A stretch of DNA of 44,580 nt from Candidatus Kapaibacterium sp. (lineage in GTDB: Bacteria > Bacteroidota > Ignavibacteria > Kapaibacteriales > WFXC01): positions 1-44,580 of the forward strand of contig JALWUI010000159.1 of the NCBI GenBank assembly GCA_027082775.1, read 5' to 3'. This document shows, piece after piece, positions 17,902 through 25,764 of this stretch. Under the pieces are notes generated by a model that worked only from the letters and a program-made list of their open reading frames with translations, was not told where the DNA came from and searched no databases. A program made the position numbers and the translations under genes. Each line of letters starts with the position of its first letter. The first letter of the stretch is position 1.

Positions 17902-19065
17902 ATGGGAGTTGGGAAGAGGAGGCAAGGCGGAGCAGAGCGATGGTGGTTTGTGATTGTGGGGCTCATCGGGCTGATGCTCGGAAGTGGGGGGTGTGGGGAG
18001 GTGGTGGCGCCGAGACCGTGCTTTTTCCCGCACAGTCTGGGGGATAAAAATGCGCAGTTTCCGGAAGAGGGATATCATCAGGTGCTGCGGGTGTCGCCGA
18101 AGGAACGACACATAGGGTTTATTGTACGCCGGCAGCAGTTTTATTTTGGAGTCCGGAGTCTGGACCCGGCGAATTTGCAGTGGGACGATGGACGAATGGA
18201 TGCAGCGATTCGAGCACTGGGGTTCGGCATCAGGGATGTGTTGTCAATGCACTGGGCACCGTATTCCGATCGGTATGTCTTGATAGAGGCACAGACAATG
18301 GTGGATACAGGGAGATGGGTGGCATTCGGGCGGAATTATTTTCTGGTGGACCGGCAGCAGGGGAAAGCCTATCGGATAGCACCATCGGGATATAGCACAG
18401 CATTTTCGGTGGATGAAACGCTGCGGTTCTACCGATGGATGGAGCAATCCGAGCCGGGGAAGAATTTTCTGGATGCGGGGGACAAGGGGATGTATTATCT
18501 TGAGGGCGATGAGTTTTTGCCGTTTGAAAATGATCCGGTGGAACGATGGCGGCGGCAGGTGATGGGAGAAGGGAAATGGGAGCGGCGGTGGTGGCAGGAA
18601 GTGTCGCCGGATGGGGAGAAGGTGTTTCTGGCAGTAGAGCTTTCGGGGCGATATGGGGGATATGCGTACTACGTGAACGGCTACCGGTTGTGGTTTGAAC
18701 GTCGGGCGAGGTATCCGATCATCGTCAGGCGGGCACGATGGTCGCCGGATGGGAAGCGGCTGGCACTGGTGGTGATGCCGGTGCCGCCGAGGCTGTTTCC
18801 GCAGATCTGGATCTGGGACGATGTGGATCGGCTGCTTCGGGAGCGGCCGGTGGTGGCAAAGCCGGATCGGGTGGTGGATTTGTGGCAAACGGCGTGCGGG
18901 TATCGGTTTTTGCCGGGCGGGGATTTTCTGAGCAAAGATCGGCTGGTGGTGACGATGGTGCCGCCGAGGGATACATTGCCGTTTGCGTATGGGTATCTGT
19001 ACGAAGTGGATTTGCAGGGACAGATTCTGCGGCAGTTGACGATGACCCCGTTGCCATATAAGTAG
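17902..19065 (+). CDS. Predicted propeller-like lipoprotein, second of three
   Basis: A 387-residue predicted lipoprotein. A basic n-region (GVGKRRQGG) and hydrophobic core lead to the lipobox GSGGC, then GEVVAPRPC. The body has repeated RxxRWSPDGKRLALVV- and EVSPDGEKVFLAV-type blades, as in TolB/WD40-like propellers, and ends YEVDLQGQILRQLT, almost the same as the upstream gene. It begins seven bases after that gene, so it is a tandem paralogue in the same operon. It is very rich in Trp and Arg, and its coding strand is unusually G-rich. The function is unknown; a substrate- or partner-binding surface protein is the simplest reading. Confidence 0.75.
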   Translation: MGVGKRRQGGAERWWFVIVGLIGLMLGSGGCGEVVAPRPCFFPHSLGDKNAQFPEEGYHQVLRVSPKERHIGFIVRRQQFYFGVRSLDPANLQWDDGRMDAAIRALGFGIRDVLSMHWAPYSDRYVLIEAQTMVDTGRWVAFGRNYFLVDRQQGKAYRIAPSGYSTAFSVDETLRFYRWMEQSEPGKNFLDAGDKGMYYLEGDEFLPFENDPVERWRRQVMGEGKWERRWWQEVSPDGEKVFLAVELSGRYGGYAYYVNGYRLWFERRARYPIIVRRARWSPDGKRLALVVMPVPPRLFPQIWIWDDVDRLLRERPVVAKPDRVVDLWQTACGYRFLPGGDFLSKDRLVVTMVPPRDTLPFAYGYLYEVDLQGQILRQLTMTPLPYK

Positions 19066-19090
19066 CTGTTTCACAAAGAGGAGTGAGGAG

Positions 19091-19852
19091 ATGCAGCGAT
19101 GGTGGATGGTGGTGATCGTGGCAGTTGGGATCATTGGTGGAGGGATGATCGGGGGATGTGAGGATGTGACTGGACCGCGGGAGACATCGTGGATGATGCC
19201 GCTGGATTCGGGGAATTGGTGGGAATACGAATGGGTAGCGGGGAGCCTTGATACCCTGAAGTTTACAAAGCGGGTGCGGATCGAGGTAGCAGGAAGGCGG
19301 AGGGTTGATGGTCGAGCGGCGGCGATGGTGGTGTGGCGGTGGCAGTCGGAAGGTGGGGAGTTTCGGGATACGGTGTTCTGGGAGGAACGGAATGGGCAGT
19401 TGTGGGAGTATAGAAACTGGTGGATTTTGAGATTTTGGGGGATATCCCTTCGGTGGTTACCAGTGGCAGATTTTGGAAAGCCGAGTTGGAGTTATCGTTT
19501 TCAGTTCTCGGGCGCAGATACAGTAGAGTTGGTAGGAATGAAGCTCGTTGCGGACTGGATAGAGTATGGAGCCCGGTATGAAGGACGCCAGACAGTAACT
19601 TTTCTGGATACTTCTGCTGTTGCTTTGCAATATCGTTGTAGTGTGCGAGATCAGTTTTCATCGTATGGCTCAGGAGAGAGAGTGTATCCGGGATGCGAGG
19701 GGCAATGGTTGTGGATCTGGGTTGTTCGAGGGATCGGGATCGTGCAGTTTCAGGTAGCAGATGACTGGTCGTGGGAGTTTATGACCGATTATGAGCCGTG
19801 CGAGCCGAGGGATCCGGTTATGTGGCGCTTGCGGCGGTATTCGATTCGGTAG
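19091..19852 (+). CDS. Predicted lipoprotein, third of three
   Basis: A 253-residue predicted lipoprotein. The signal MQRWWMVVIVAVGIIGGGM leads to the lipobox MIGGC, followed by EDVTGPRE. The pattern GGC-x-[DE]-V is shared with the two genes upstream. The body is beta-rich with many Trp residues (GNWWEYEWVAG, YRNWWILRFWG) and no recognised domain; it resembles the DUF-type beta-sandwich lipoproteins frequent in FCB bacteria. GAGGAGTGAGGAG directly precedes the ATG, a strong ribosome site. It is the last gene of the protease-lipoprotein operon; a 450-base repeat-bearing gap follows. Confidence 0.7.
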   Translation: MQRWWMVVIVAVGIIGGGMIGGCEDVTGPRETSWMMPLDSGNWWEYEWVAGSLDTLKFTKRVRIEVAGRRRVDGRAAAMVVWRWQSEGGEFRDTVFWEERNGQLWEYRNWWILRFWGISLRWLPVADFGKPSWSYRFQFSGADTVELVGMKLVADWIEYGARYEGRQTVTFLDTSAVALQYRCSVRDQFSSYGSGERVYPGCEGQWLWIWVVRGIGIVQFQVADDWSWEFMTDYEPCEPRDPVMWRLRRYSIR

Positions 19853-20064
19853 TGGGAGGTAAGCCGGTGTGAGCAGTGTTGTGATTTGCCCCGTTCGAGC
19901 ATAGCGTTGACCTTTGGGTGTTGGAGCGCAAACCTGCTGCGTTTGATACTGCACTACGGGTTTGCCAGGCTGAAATCTTCAGGTGCTGTGAGGCAGTTCT
20001 GCTTTGAGGGAATTCCTTTCTTTACAGCACAGCGGAATATCCGTTGTTGCGGAAGTGCCGAGGT

Positions 20065-20115
20065 GGGAGCGCCGGCTTTCGCCGGCAGAGGTTGCACGCA
20101 GAAGCGTGCGCTCCC
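20065..20115. repeat. Nested palindromic repeat, complete copy A
   Basis: Outer arms GGGAGCG (20065-20071) and CGCTCCC (20109-20115) enclose two hairpins, GCCGGC-tttc-GCCGGC (20071-20086) and GCACGC-agaa-GCGTGC (20094-20109). A transcript or single strand could fold into a three-way junction. Confidence 0.8.
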
Positions 20116-20128
20116 AGTAAACCCCACA

Positions 20129-20215
20129 GGGAACGCCGGCTTCAGCCGGCAAACGGTGGAACAAGGCTGCGGGTTGTCCTGCTGAAGGGAGTTGCGCACT
20201 GGAGCGTGCGTTCCC
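20129..20215. repeat. Nested palindromic repeat, complete copy B
   Basis: Outer arms GGGAACG (20129-20135) and CGTTCCC (20209-20215) enclose GCCGGC-ttca-GCCGGC (20135-20150) and CGCAC-tggagc-GTGCG (20195-20210). Compared with copy A the outer stem carries a compensatory change (G-C to A-T), so base pairing is preserved while the sequence differs. Confidence 0.8.
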
Positions 20216-20304
20216 GGTGGGTATGCCGTGGATCAGGGAGCAACATTATGGGGGAAAGAGCGTTAAACAGGCTGGAAAGGTAAAGAAAACAGGAGCGATA
20301 CTGA

Positions 20305-21852
20305 ATGCACTGGCAGCGATGGATGTGGCGTAGTGCCCTGTGGATCATTTTCGTTTCCCTGGCGTGGGGCATTGACCCGATTCCACCAGCGTTGTTCAAA
20401 CCAGTGACACCAGAGCGGGCAAAGAAGCATTTGCAGTTTTTGGCTTCAGATGAGCTTCAGGGACGGTCGACTCTGCGCCCGACTATCTGGATTGCGGCGC
20501 GCTACATTGCTGAACAATTTCGCCGTTTTGGACTGGAGCCGTTTCGCGATACCAGCTACTTTCACCTGTACGAACTTCGTCGTCGGTATTTGGCTTCCGT
20601 TCCGATACTGTACGTTCACCACCGTAGTGGAAAAACCGATACGCTTGCCGCCGGTCGGAACTGGCGTCCGTACTATTTCACCGCTGCGATAGCAGTGGAT
20701 TCCCTGCCGGTGGTGTTCGCTGGTTATGGAGTGTCGCTGCCCGATAGTGCCTATGATGATTATGCGCATCTGGACGTGCGGGGGAAAGCGGTGCTGGTGC
20801 TGGATGGATTGCCGGCGCCGTTGCGGCAGCGGATGAGCCGGCGAGAACAGCGACGGTATGGGGTGCGGTATAAGGCGGAGCTGGCAGCGCAATTGGGGGC
20901 AAAAGCCCTGCTGGTCGTTCGGATTCGCCGAGGGCGGGTGCGGTTAGGGGGATTTCCGTGGCCCCTGCTAAGCCATCGCATTTCCCGCCGGGCAGTACCA
21001 GCCGTTCCAGCAATGAGCATTTCACCGATCATCGTTGTCAGCTTTGGCAAAAAAGCAGCGGAAGCCGTCGTTGGCAGCCTGGATTCCTTGAGAAGCTGGC
21101 AGCGTCGAATCGATTCTACTGGAGTGCCATACACGACCACTTTCAACGGCGTCTGGCTTTCCCTGTCGGTCAGGGATACGGTGGAAAAAATTGTTGTGCC
21201 GAACGTTGTTGGTGTCCTGCGAGGAACGCTTCGTCCTGAGGAATACGTGATCGTCGGTGCACACTACGACCACATTGGAACAGGGGGGACCAAAGCAGAT
21301 ACGATCTACAATGGAGCGGATGATAATGCTTCGGGAACCACTGGGTTGCTGTTGTTAGCAGAAGCGTTTGCACAGGTCAAACACCCACCGCTGCGCAGTA
21401 TCCTGTTTGTCGCCTTTAGCGGTGAAGAGATGGGCTTGCTGGGCTCGAGAGCGTTTGTCAACGACTCCACCGTCCCCGTTGATCGGATTGTTGCGATGCT
21501 GAATATGGATATGATTTCGCGCAACCATCCGGATACCCTGCACGTGGGCGGTGTAGATCTTGCGCCGACGTTGCAAAAGATACTGGAGACAGAAAATCAG
21601 CATCTGACTCGCCCCTTTGTGCTGCTTTACGATATCGATGCGTTTATGGGACGCAGCGATCAGGCGAATTTCATCGAGAAAAACATTCCTTCGTTGTTTT
21701 TCTTTACCGGACTCCACGAGGATTACCATCAGGTCGATGATGAGGTGGACAAAGTGAATTTTGAGAAATTGGCTCACGTGGCGCGCCTGGTGGGGCGAGT
21801 GCTGTGGCAAATTGTTCACAATGCAGCGCCCATTCCATTTGGTGGGCAGTAG
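20305..21852 (+). CDS. M28-family zinc aminopeptidase with PA-domain insert
   Basis: A 515-residue secreted or surface metallopeptidase. A signal peptide (WIIFVSLAWG) is followed by AKKHLQFLASDELQGRST, the common N-terminal segment of these enzymes. A protease-associated domain occupies about residues 120-270 (VVFAGYGVSLPDSAYDDYAH). The M28 core shows zinc ligands in GAHYDHIG and NGADDNASGT, the catalytic Glu in FSGEEMGLLGS, then MLNMDMISR and FTGLHEDYHQVDDEVD. It would release amino acids from peptide N-termini. CAGGAG lies nine bases before the ATG. It appears to be a single-gene transcript between the repeat region and the Spy-like gene. Confidence 0.9.
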   Translation: MHWQRWMWRSALWIIFVSLAWGIDPIPPALFKPVTPERAKKHLQFLASDELQGRSTLRPTIWIAARYIAEQFRRFGLEPFRDTSYFHLYELRRRYLASVPILYVHHRSGKTDTLAAGRNWRPYYFTAAIAVDSLPVVFAGYGVSLPDSAYDDYAHLDVRGKAVLVLDGLPAPLRQRMSRREQRRYGVRYKAELAAQLGAKALLVVRIRRGRVRLGGFPWPLLSHRISRRAVPAVPAMSISPIIVVSFGKKAAEAVVGSLDSLRSWQRRIDSTGVPYTTTFNGVWLSLSVRDTVEKIVVPNVVGVLRGTLRPEEYVIVGAHYDHIGTGGTKADTIYNGADDNASGTTGLLLLAEAFAQVKHPPLRSILFVAFSGEEMGLLGSRAFVNDSTVPVDRIVAMLNMDMISRNHPDTLHVGGVDLAPTLQKILETENQHLTRPFVLLYDIDAFMGRSDQANFIEKNIPSLFFFTGLHEDYHQVDDEVDKVNFEKLAHVARLVGRVLWQIVHNAAPIPFGGQ

Positions 21853-21966
21853 GGTATTTAAACTTTTTCGGGCTGAATAAGAGTCTAATAGTAACGCTTT
21901 CAGAAAATTGGGGATTACTCCTGGTGATTTCGGGTTTTGTTCAACAAACAAATGGAGCGTAGCGCG

Positions 21967-22707
21967 ATGAAAAGGTACAGGAAATGGGTATTCGCCGTTT
22001 TTAGCATCCTGGCTTTGTTAGTGTGGGGTGGGATTACCAGTTGTGATCGCCTGCCGACGCAGCCTCAGCAGACGTTCGTGGGAGATGAAGAAATCGCTAA
22101 TGTTGTCGTTGAAGATTGGGAGATCCCAAATCCTGAGGTCAAGGTGGATCTTGCCAGAGGCGATGGTTCCATCCTGCATCATCCTCGATATGTTCCTTTT
22201 CGTCTGGGATGTATTCTCCGGAAATTGCACCTGACGCGTGAGCAATGGGATTCGGTCAAAACGTATTTGCGCGAATATCGCGCCTGCACCTGGGAAGTAC
22301 GCGATTCCGTGCGGCGAGCAGCGCGTCCGATTCTGGAAGAATATCGCCAGCAACTCCGGGAAATTCTCCAGCAATACCGCAATGGCGAAATTAATCGGGA
22401 TTCGCTGTTTGCCCTGATTCGAGAGTTGCGCCAATCGCTGGTTGAAGCTTTCTCAGATCTGCGGCAGTGGGCACGTCAGCAGATGGAAAATTGCAAGGAA
22501 GTGCTCTTTGAAAAGATTCGGTCGATTCTTACCGATGAGCAGAAGGAAATCTGGGATGAGTGGGTGGATAACGGCGGCAGTTGCGGCGATCACTGGCGCC
22601 GATGGCGGCGGGATCACGGTCGATGGGGACACGGCGGCGACCATGGTCGGTGGGATCGTGATCGGGACCACGGTCGGCACGGTGGACACTGGCGTCGCGG
22701 CGGATAA
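21967..22707 (+). CDS. Spy/CpxP-like lipoprotein with His/Asp/Arg/Gly-rich tail
   Basis: A 246-residue predicted lipoprotein. A signal peptide with basic start (MKRYRKWVFAVFSILALLVW) leads to the lipobox GITSC. The middle is long amphipathic helices with LTREQWDSVKTYLREYRA and ILTDEQKEIWDEW, which resemble the LTxxQ motifs of Spy/CpxP periplasmic chaperones and metal sensors. The last 45 residues are a low-complexity tail of His, Gly, Arg, Asp and Trp (for example DHGRWGHGGDHGRWDRDRD) that may bind metal. It starts at 21967 (ATG AAA AGG). A clear hairpin terminator follows. The role is probably envelope stress or metal handling, by inference only. Confidence 0.75.
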   Translation: MKRYRKWVFAVFSILALLVWGGITSCDRLPTQPQQTFVGDEEIANVVVEDWEIPNPEVKVDLARGDGSILHHPRYVPFRLGCILRKLHLTREQWDSVKTYLREYRACTWEVRDSVRRAARPILEEYRQQLREILQQYRNGEINRDSLFALIRELRQSLVEAFSDLRQWARQQMENCKEVLFEKIRSILTDEQKEIWDEWVDNGGSCGDHWRRWRRDHGRWGHGGDHGRWDRDRDHGRHGGHWRRGG

Positions 22708-22740
22708 TTCAGTAAAAAAGTTGCTGGCGTAAAGATTGAT

Positions 22741-22774
22741 AGCCTCGGGAAGCGAGCTTCTCGAGGCTTTTTTG
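22741..22774 (+). terminator. Rho-independent terminator after the Spy-like gene
   Basis: Arms AGCCTCG (22741-22747) and CGAGGCT (22762-22768), with a possible inner stem, followed by a T tract (22768-22773). It lies between convergent genes and may also slow transcription reading out of cdsA. Confidence 0.85.
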
Positions 22775-22780
22775 TTTCCA

Positions 22781-23644
22781 CTATCGAAGAAAGAGCCATA
22801 TGTAGCCAAACGTTGCGGGGGCGCAGAACAGCGCGCTATCAAAACGGTCCAGAAATCCGCCGTGTCCCGGAAAGAACTGGGAACTATCTTTGACCCCCGC
22901 TTTGCGCTTGAGGAGAGATTCTGTAAGATCACCGATCGGACCGATAACGCTAACCATTGCGCCTAAAACAAACCAGTGATACTGCGGTAGTGCAGGGAGG
23001 AGAAGGGAGCCAGCAATCCCAAAAGCGAGGGTGCCGCCGATGAAACCGGCGATTGCGCCTTCCCACGTTTTTTTGGGACTCACCGCAGGTGCTAATTTCC
23101 GCTTCCCCCATTGCCGACCGGCGAACTACGCAGCGGAATCACTGATCCAGATAGTGGCAAACAGTGCGATGATGAGCTTTGCCCCTGCGCGGTCAGGGGA
23201 GCCAATCATTGCAAGCATTGCCGCATCAGAGAGCTCAAAAACGAAGCGGAGCACCAGAAGGAGGGAAAGCGAAAGACCAACATAAAGAACACTGAATACA
23301 GATCCAGCGACAGCAAGAGCAGCATTTCGGTGGGGCTTGTATAGCACGAACGTGGCAGAGAGGATCACACTTCCGGAGAGGAAGAAAGCCAGTGGTTCGA
23401 GAGAGTGATCTGTGATCGACAGTTCGGGAAAGAACAGAAGTGGCAGGAAGAGGTTCCAGGCAAGAACCGGAAAGGAAGCGATGCGGATGTCCATTTTGCG
23501 GAACAGGGCTATCAACTCCAGAGAGCTTCCCAGAATCAGCAGTTCTACGGCGACAAACCAGAGCCATCCGCCGGTCCAGACGATCCAGACAAAGATCGGG
23601 ATTCCAACAACAGCGGTCAGAATTCGTATCCATAGTTCCCGCAT
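22781..23644 (-). CDS. cdsA: Phosphatidate cytidylyltransferase, interrupted by an in-frame TAG
   Basis: CdsA makes CDP-diacylglycerol from phosphatidate and CTP in the inner membrane, a step needed for all phospholipids. The frame from the ATG at 23644 (MRELWIRILTAVVGIPIF) gives several membrane helices and the CDS signature KDSSQFFPGHGGFLDR near the C-terminus. Codon 173 is TAG (23126-23128) in WISDSAA-stop-FAGRQWGKRK, where homologues usually have Tyr. The frame resumes without any shift. One base change from TAC or TAT explains it. The gene is therefore a pseudogene, an amber-suppressed gene, or carries a sequence error; the coding signal on both sides is intact. A longer upstream frame (to 23857) lacks family similarity. 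Confidence 0.85.
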
Positions 23645-23730
23645 TGGTACTGCTGGATTGTTGAACAAGTGAAGCGCAAAAGTACAGATTTCCGGGCAAC
23701 AGAGCATAATGAACAAGGGAAAGGAAGAGG

Positions 23731-24474
23731 ATGAGGGTTTCAACACTCCTGGTTTTTGAAGGAACAGAGCCGCATCGGGCGTCGATCGAGGAATGGTTTC
23801 ATAAGCAGCAGGTGCCTTTTCAGAGTGTAAACGCTCAGGAGTTTGGGAAGCGAGCACAGGAGATTGAACAATGGCGTCGCGCGGCTGAGCAACCGGTCGT
23901 TCTCGACTTTCGATGGAACCTTGCCCTGCAATACGGTGCTTTGTCCGATCCTGTGCTGAATCAGTTTGCTACGACTCCAGAATCTGTCTGGATTCTTTCC
24001 AGTTCCCCGTTGCTCCTTACAGCGGAGCTGGCAGCCGCACTACGGTCTCCGTTTGTTGCTCGATTCAACGGGCTACCGACGTTTTTCCCGGATGCTGCCG
24101 TGGTCGAAGTGATGCTCCCCGACGCCGATGCAGCAAAGGTTCGGTTTCTGGAAGAATACTTTAAGCTGCTGGGGAAAGAGGTCGAAGTCGTGGGTGATAC
24201 GGTCTGTTTTACCGGTCCTCGAGTGCTGGCAATGATCATCAACGAAGCCTACTTTTGTTTGCAGGAGCGCGTTGCATCGGCGGCGGATATTGACACGGCG
24301 ATGAAGCTGGGGACGAATTATCCCCGGGGACCAGTGGAATGGGGAGAGCAAATAGGGCTGGATTGCGTCTGTGCTATGCTGGACGCGCTGTATGCTTACT
24401 ACCATCAGGAGCGGTACCGTTGTGCACTCCTGCTGCGGCGTCAGGCGGTGCAAAAGAATGGACGGATGTCGTAG
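23731..24474 (+). CDS. 3-hydroxyacyl-CoA dehydrogenase C-terminal-domain protein
   Basis: A 247-residue protein. The C-terminal 100 residues match the 3HCDH helical domain: INEAYFCLQERVASAADIDT, then AMKLGTNYPRGPVEWGEQIG and ERYRCALLLRR. The N-terminal half takes the place of the NAD-binding Rossmann domain but lacks a GxGxxG loop, so it is unlikely to bind NAD in the usual way. It may act as a partner or have lost catalysis. GGAAGAGG precedes the ATG. It is divergent from cdsA across 86 bases and convergent with the exporter operon. Confidence 0.75.
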   Translation: MRVSTLLVFEGTEPHRASIEEWFHKQQVPFQSVNAQEFGKRAQEIEQWRRAAEQPVVLDFRWNLALQYGALSDPVLNQFATTPESVWILSSSPLLLTAELAAALRSPFVARFNGLPTFFPDAAVVEVMLPDADAAKVRFLEEYFKLLGKEVEVVGDTVCFTGPRVLAMIINEAYFCLQERVASAADIDTAMKLGTNYPRGPVEWGEQIGLDCVCAMLDALYAYYHQERYRCALLLRRQAVQKNGRMS

Positions 24475-24488
24475 ATTGCTTTTGCCGC

Positions 24489-25733
24489 TTATTCATATCG
24501 AAGGGCTTCCACCGGATCGAGTCGAGCCGCTTTCCACGCCGGATAAGATCCAAAGATCACACCTAACAGCGTACAGATGAGCACGCTACCAATGATCCAG
24601 TTCAGTGGCAGGACCAGTTGGAATCCTAAGGAAGAGCCCACAAGGGCAGCGGCAATGCCGCCCAGCACAATGCCGGCAATGCCACCCAGTTGAGAGAGAG
24701 TTAATGCTTCCAGCACGAACTGGGTCAGGATGTGACGAACCTTTGCCCCCACGGCTTTACGGAGACCAATTTCCCGTGTCCGTTCCTGCACGGCTACCAG
24801 CATAATGTTCATAATCCCAATGCCAGCCGCCAGCAGGGCAATGATCCCGGTTCCAAGTCCGAAAATCTGGAGGTATTGCATAAAGCTGTCAAACTGCGAG
24901 CCGATCGCTTCGTTTGTTTGCACTTCAAAGTTGTTTTCTTCCCACGGTTTCAAATTTCGCAAGCCGCGCAAAATTGCGATTGCCTGGTCGATCATTTCCT
25001 GTAAGCTCTCCGCAGAGGGAGCTTCCACGTAGAGTGCGAATGAGCGCCATCGTGCCGGAACATTCTGGCTAAAGTAGCGGAGGAAAATGGTTGCGGGGAC
25101 AAAGACGACTTTATCGAGACTTTGTCCCATCACATTCCCACGCGCTTTCAGAACGCCGACCACTTGCAACCGTCTTCCCCGGATGAAAATGTGCTGTCCC
25201 AGCGGGGAAGAAGCGGGAAAGAGCGATCGGACTACATCGGCGCCGACCACAGCAATTGGGCGGTTCAGCAGCAGATCTTCATCCGTGATGGGACGTCCTT
25301 CTTCAATATCCAGCCGGTTTGCAAGGAAAAAGCCGCCATCCACGCCGTAGAGGGTGAAATCATTGTCTGTGGTCTGTTCTTCATACTTGATCCGAACCCC
25401 TGAAATATCGGCAGCGAAGCCAACGGCGCGGGCATACGGTTGCATTCGTTCTTTGAATTTCATCGCTTCTTGAAGGGTAATGGGCGGGCGATTCCGGTAT
25501 CGCCGCCACGCTCGATGCCCAACGACAAAGGAAGGACGGCGGTCGATCCGAAAAGTGTTTTGTCCAAGTTCCAGGATCTGAGAGGATACCGTGTGCTCCA
25601 GGGAGGTCACTAAGGTTCCGGACCCCATCAGGGCAAAAATACCGATGGCAATGCTGAGGAGTGTCAGGAACGCTCGCAATTTGTTCGAGCGGATGGAAAA
25701 AAGTGCCTGCAAAATGCTTTCTCGTAAAACCAT
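24489..25733 (-). CDS. MacB-type ABC transporter permease
   Basis: A 414-residue inner-membrane protein of the MacB/FtsX (type VII ABC) family. An N-terminal helix (FLTLLSIAIGIFALMG) is followed by a large periplasmic MacB_PCD domain. Three C-terminal helices carry the FtsX signature, with [19 protein letters not shown] between helices two and three. It ends [10 protein letters not shown], as does its neighbour. The start at 25733 (MVLRESILQALFSIRSNKLR) follows GGGA; the longer frame has no family match. It is the last gene of the five-gene export operon. Having two different permeases suggests a heterodimeric membrane part. Confidence 0.9.
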   Translation of the reverse strand: MVLRESILQALFSIRSNKLRAFLTLLSIAIGIFALMGSGTLVTSLEHTVSSQILELGQNTFRIDRRPSFVVGHRAWRRYRNRPPITLQEAMKFKERMQPYARAVGFAADISGVRIKYEEQTTDNDFTLYGVDGGFFLANRLDIEEGRPITDEDLLLNRPIAVVGADVVRSLFPASSPLGQHIFIRGRRLQVVGVLKARGNVMGQSLDKVVFVPATIFLRYFSQNVPARWRSFALYVEAPSAESLQEMIDQAIAILRGLRNLKPWEENNFEVQTNEAIGSQFDSFMQYLQIFGLGTGIIALLAAGIGIMNIMLVAVQERTREIGLRKAVGAKVRHILTQFVLEALTLSQLGGIAGIVLGGIAAALVGSSLGFQLVLPLNWIIGSVLICTLLGVIFGSYPAWKAARLDPVEALRYE

Positions 25734-25764
25734 CGATTGTGTTCCCTGTGACTTTCCAGACCGG

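Larger units (their letters stand above)
19853..20304. other. Intergenic region with two nested palindromic repeats
   Basis: No credible gene. The right half carries two complete copies of the nested palindromic repeat (20065-20115 and 20129-20215). The rest has no structure that I can name. The M28 peptidase ribosome site (CAGGAG) is at the right end. Confidence 0.6.

Noticed and set aside
18244-19134. Open frame of 296 codons on the minus strand, rich in His, Pro and Arg
   Set aside because: It lies fully antisense to two lipoprotein genes and results from the extreme G bias of the plus strand; no domain, start signal or signal peptide is evident.
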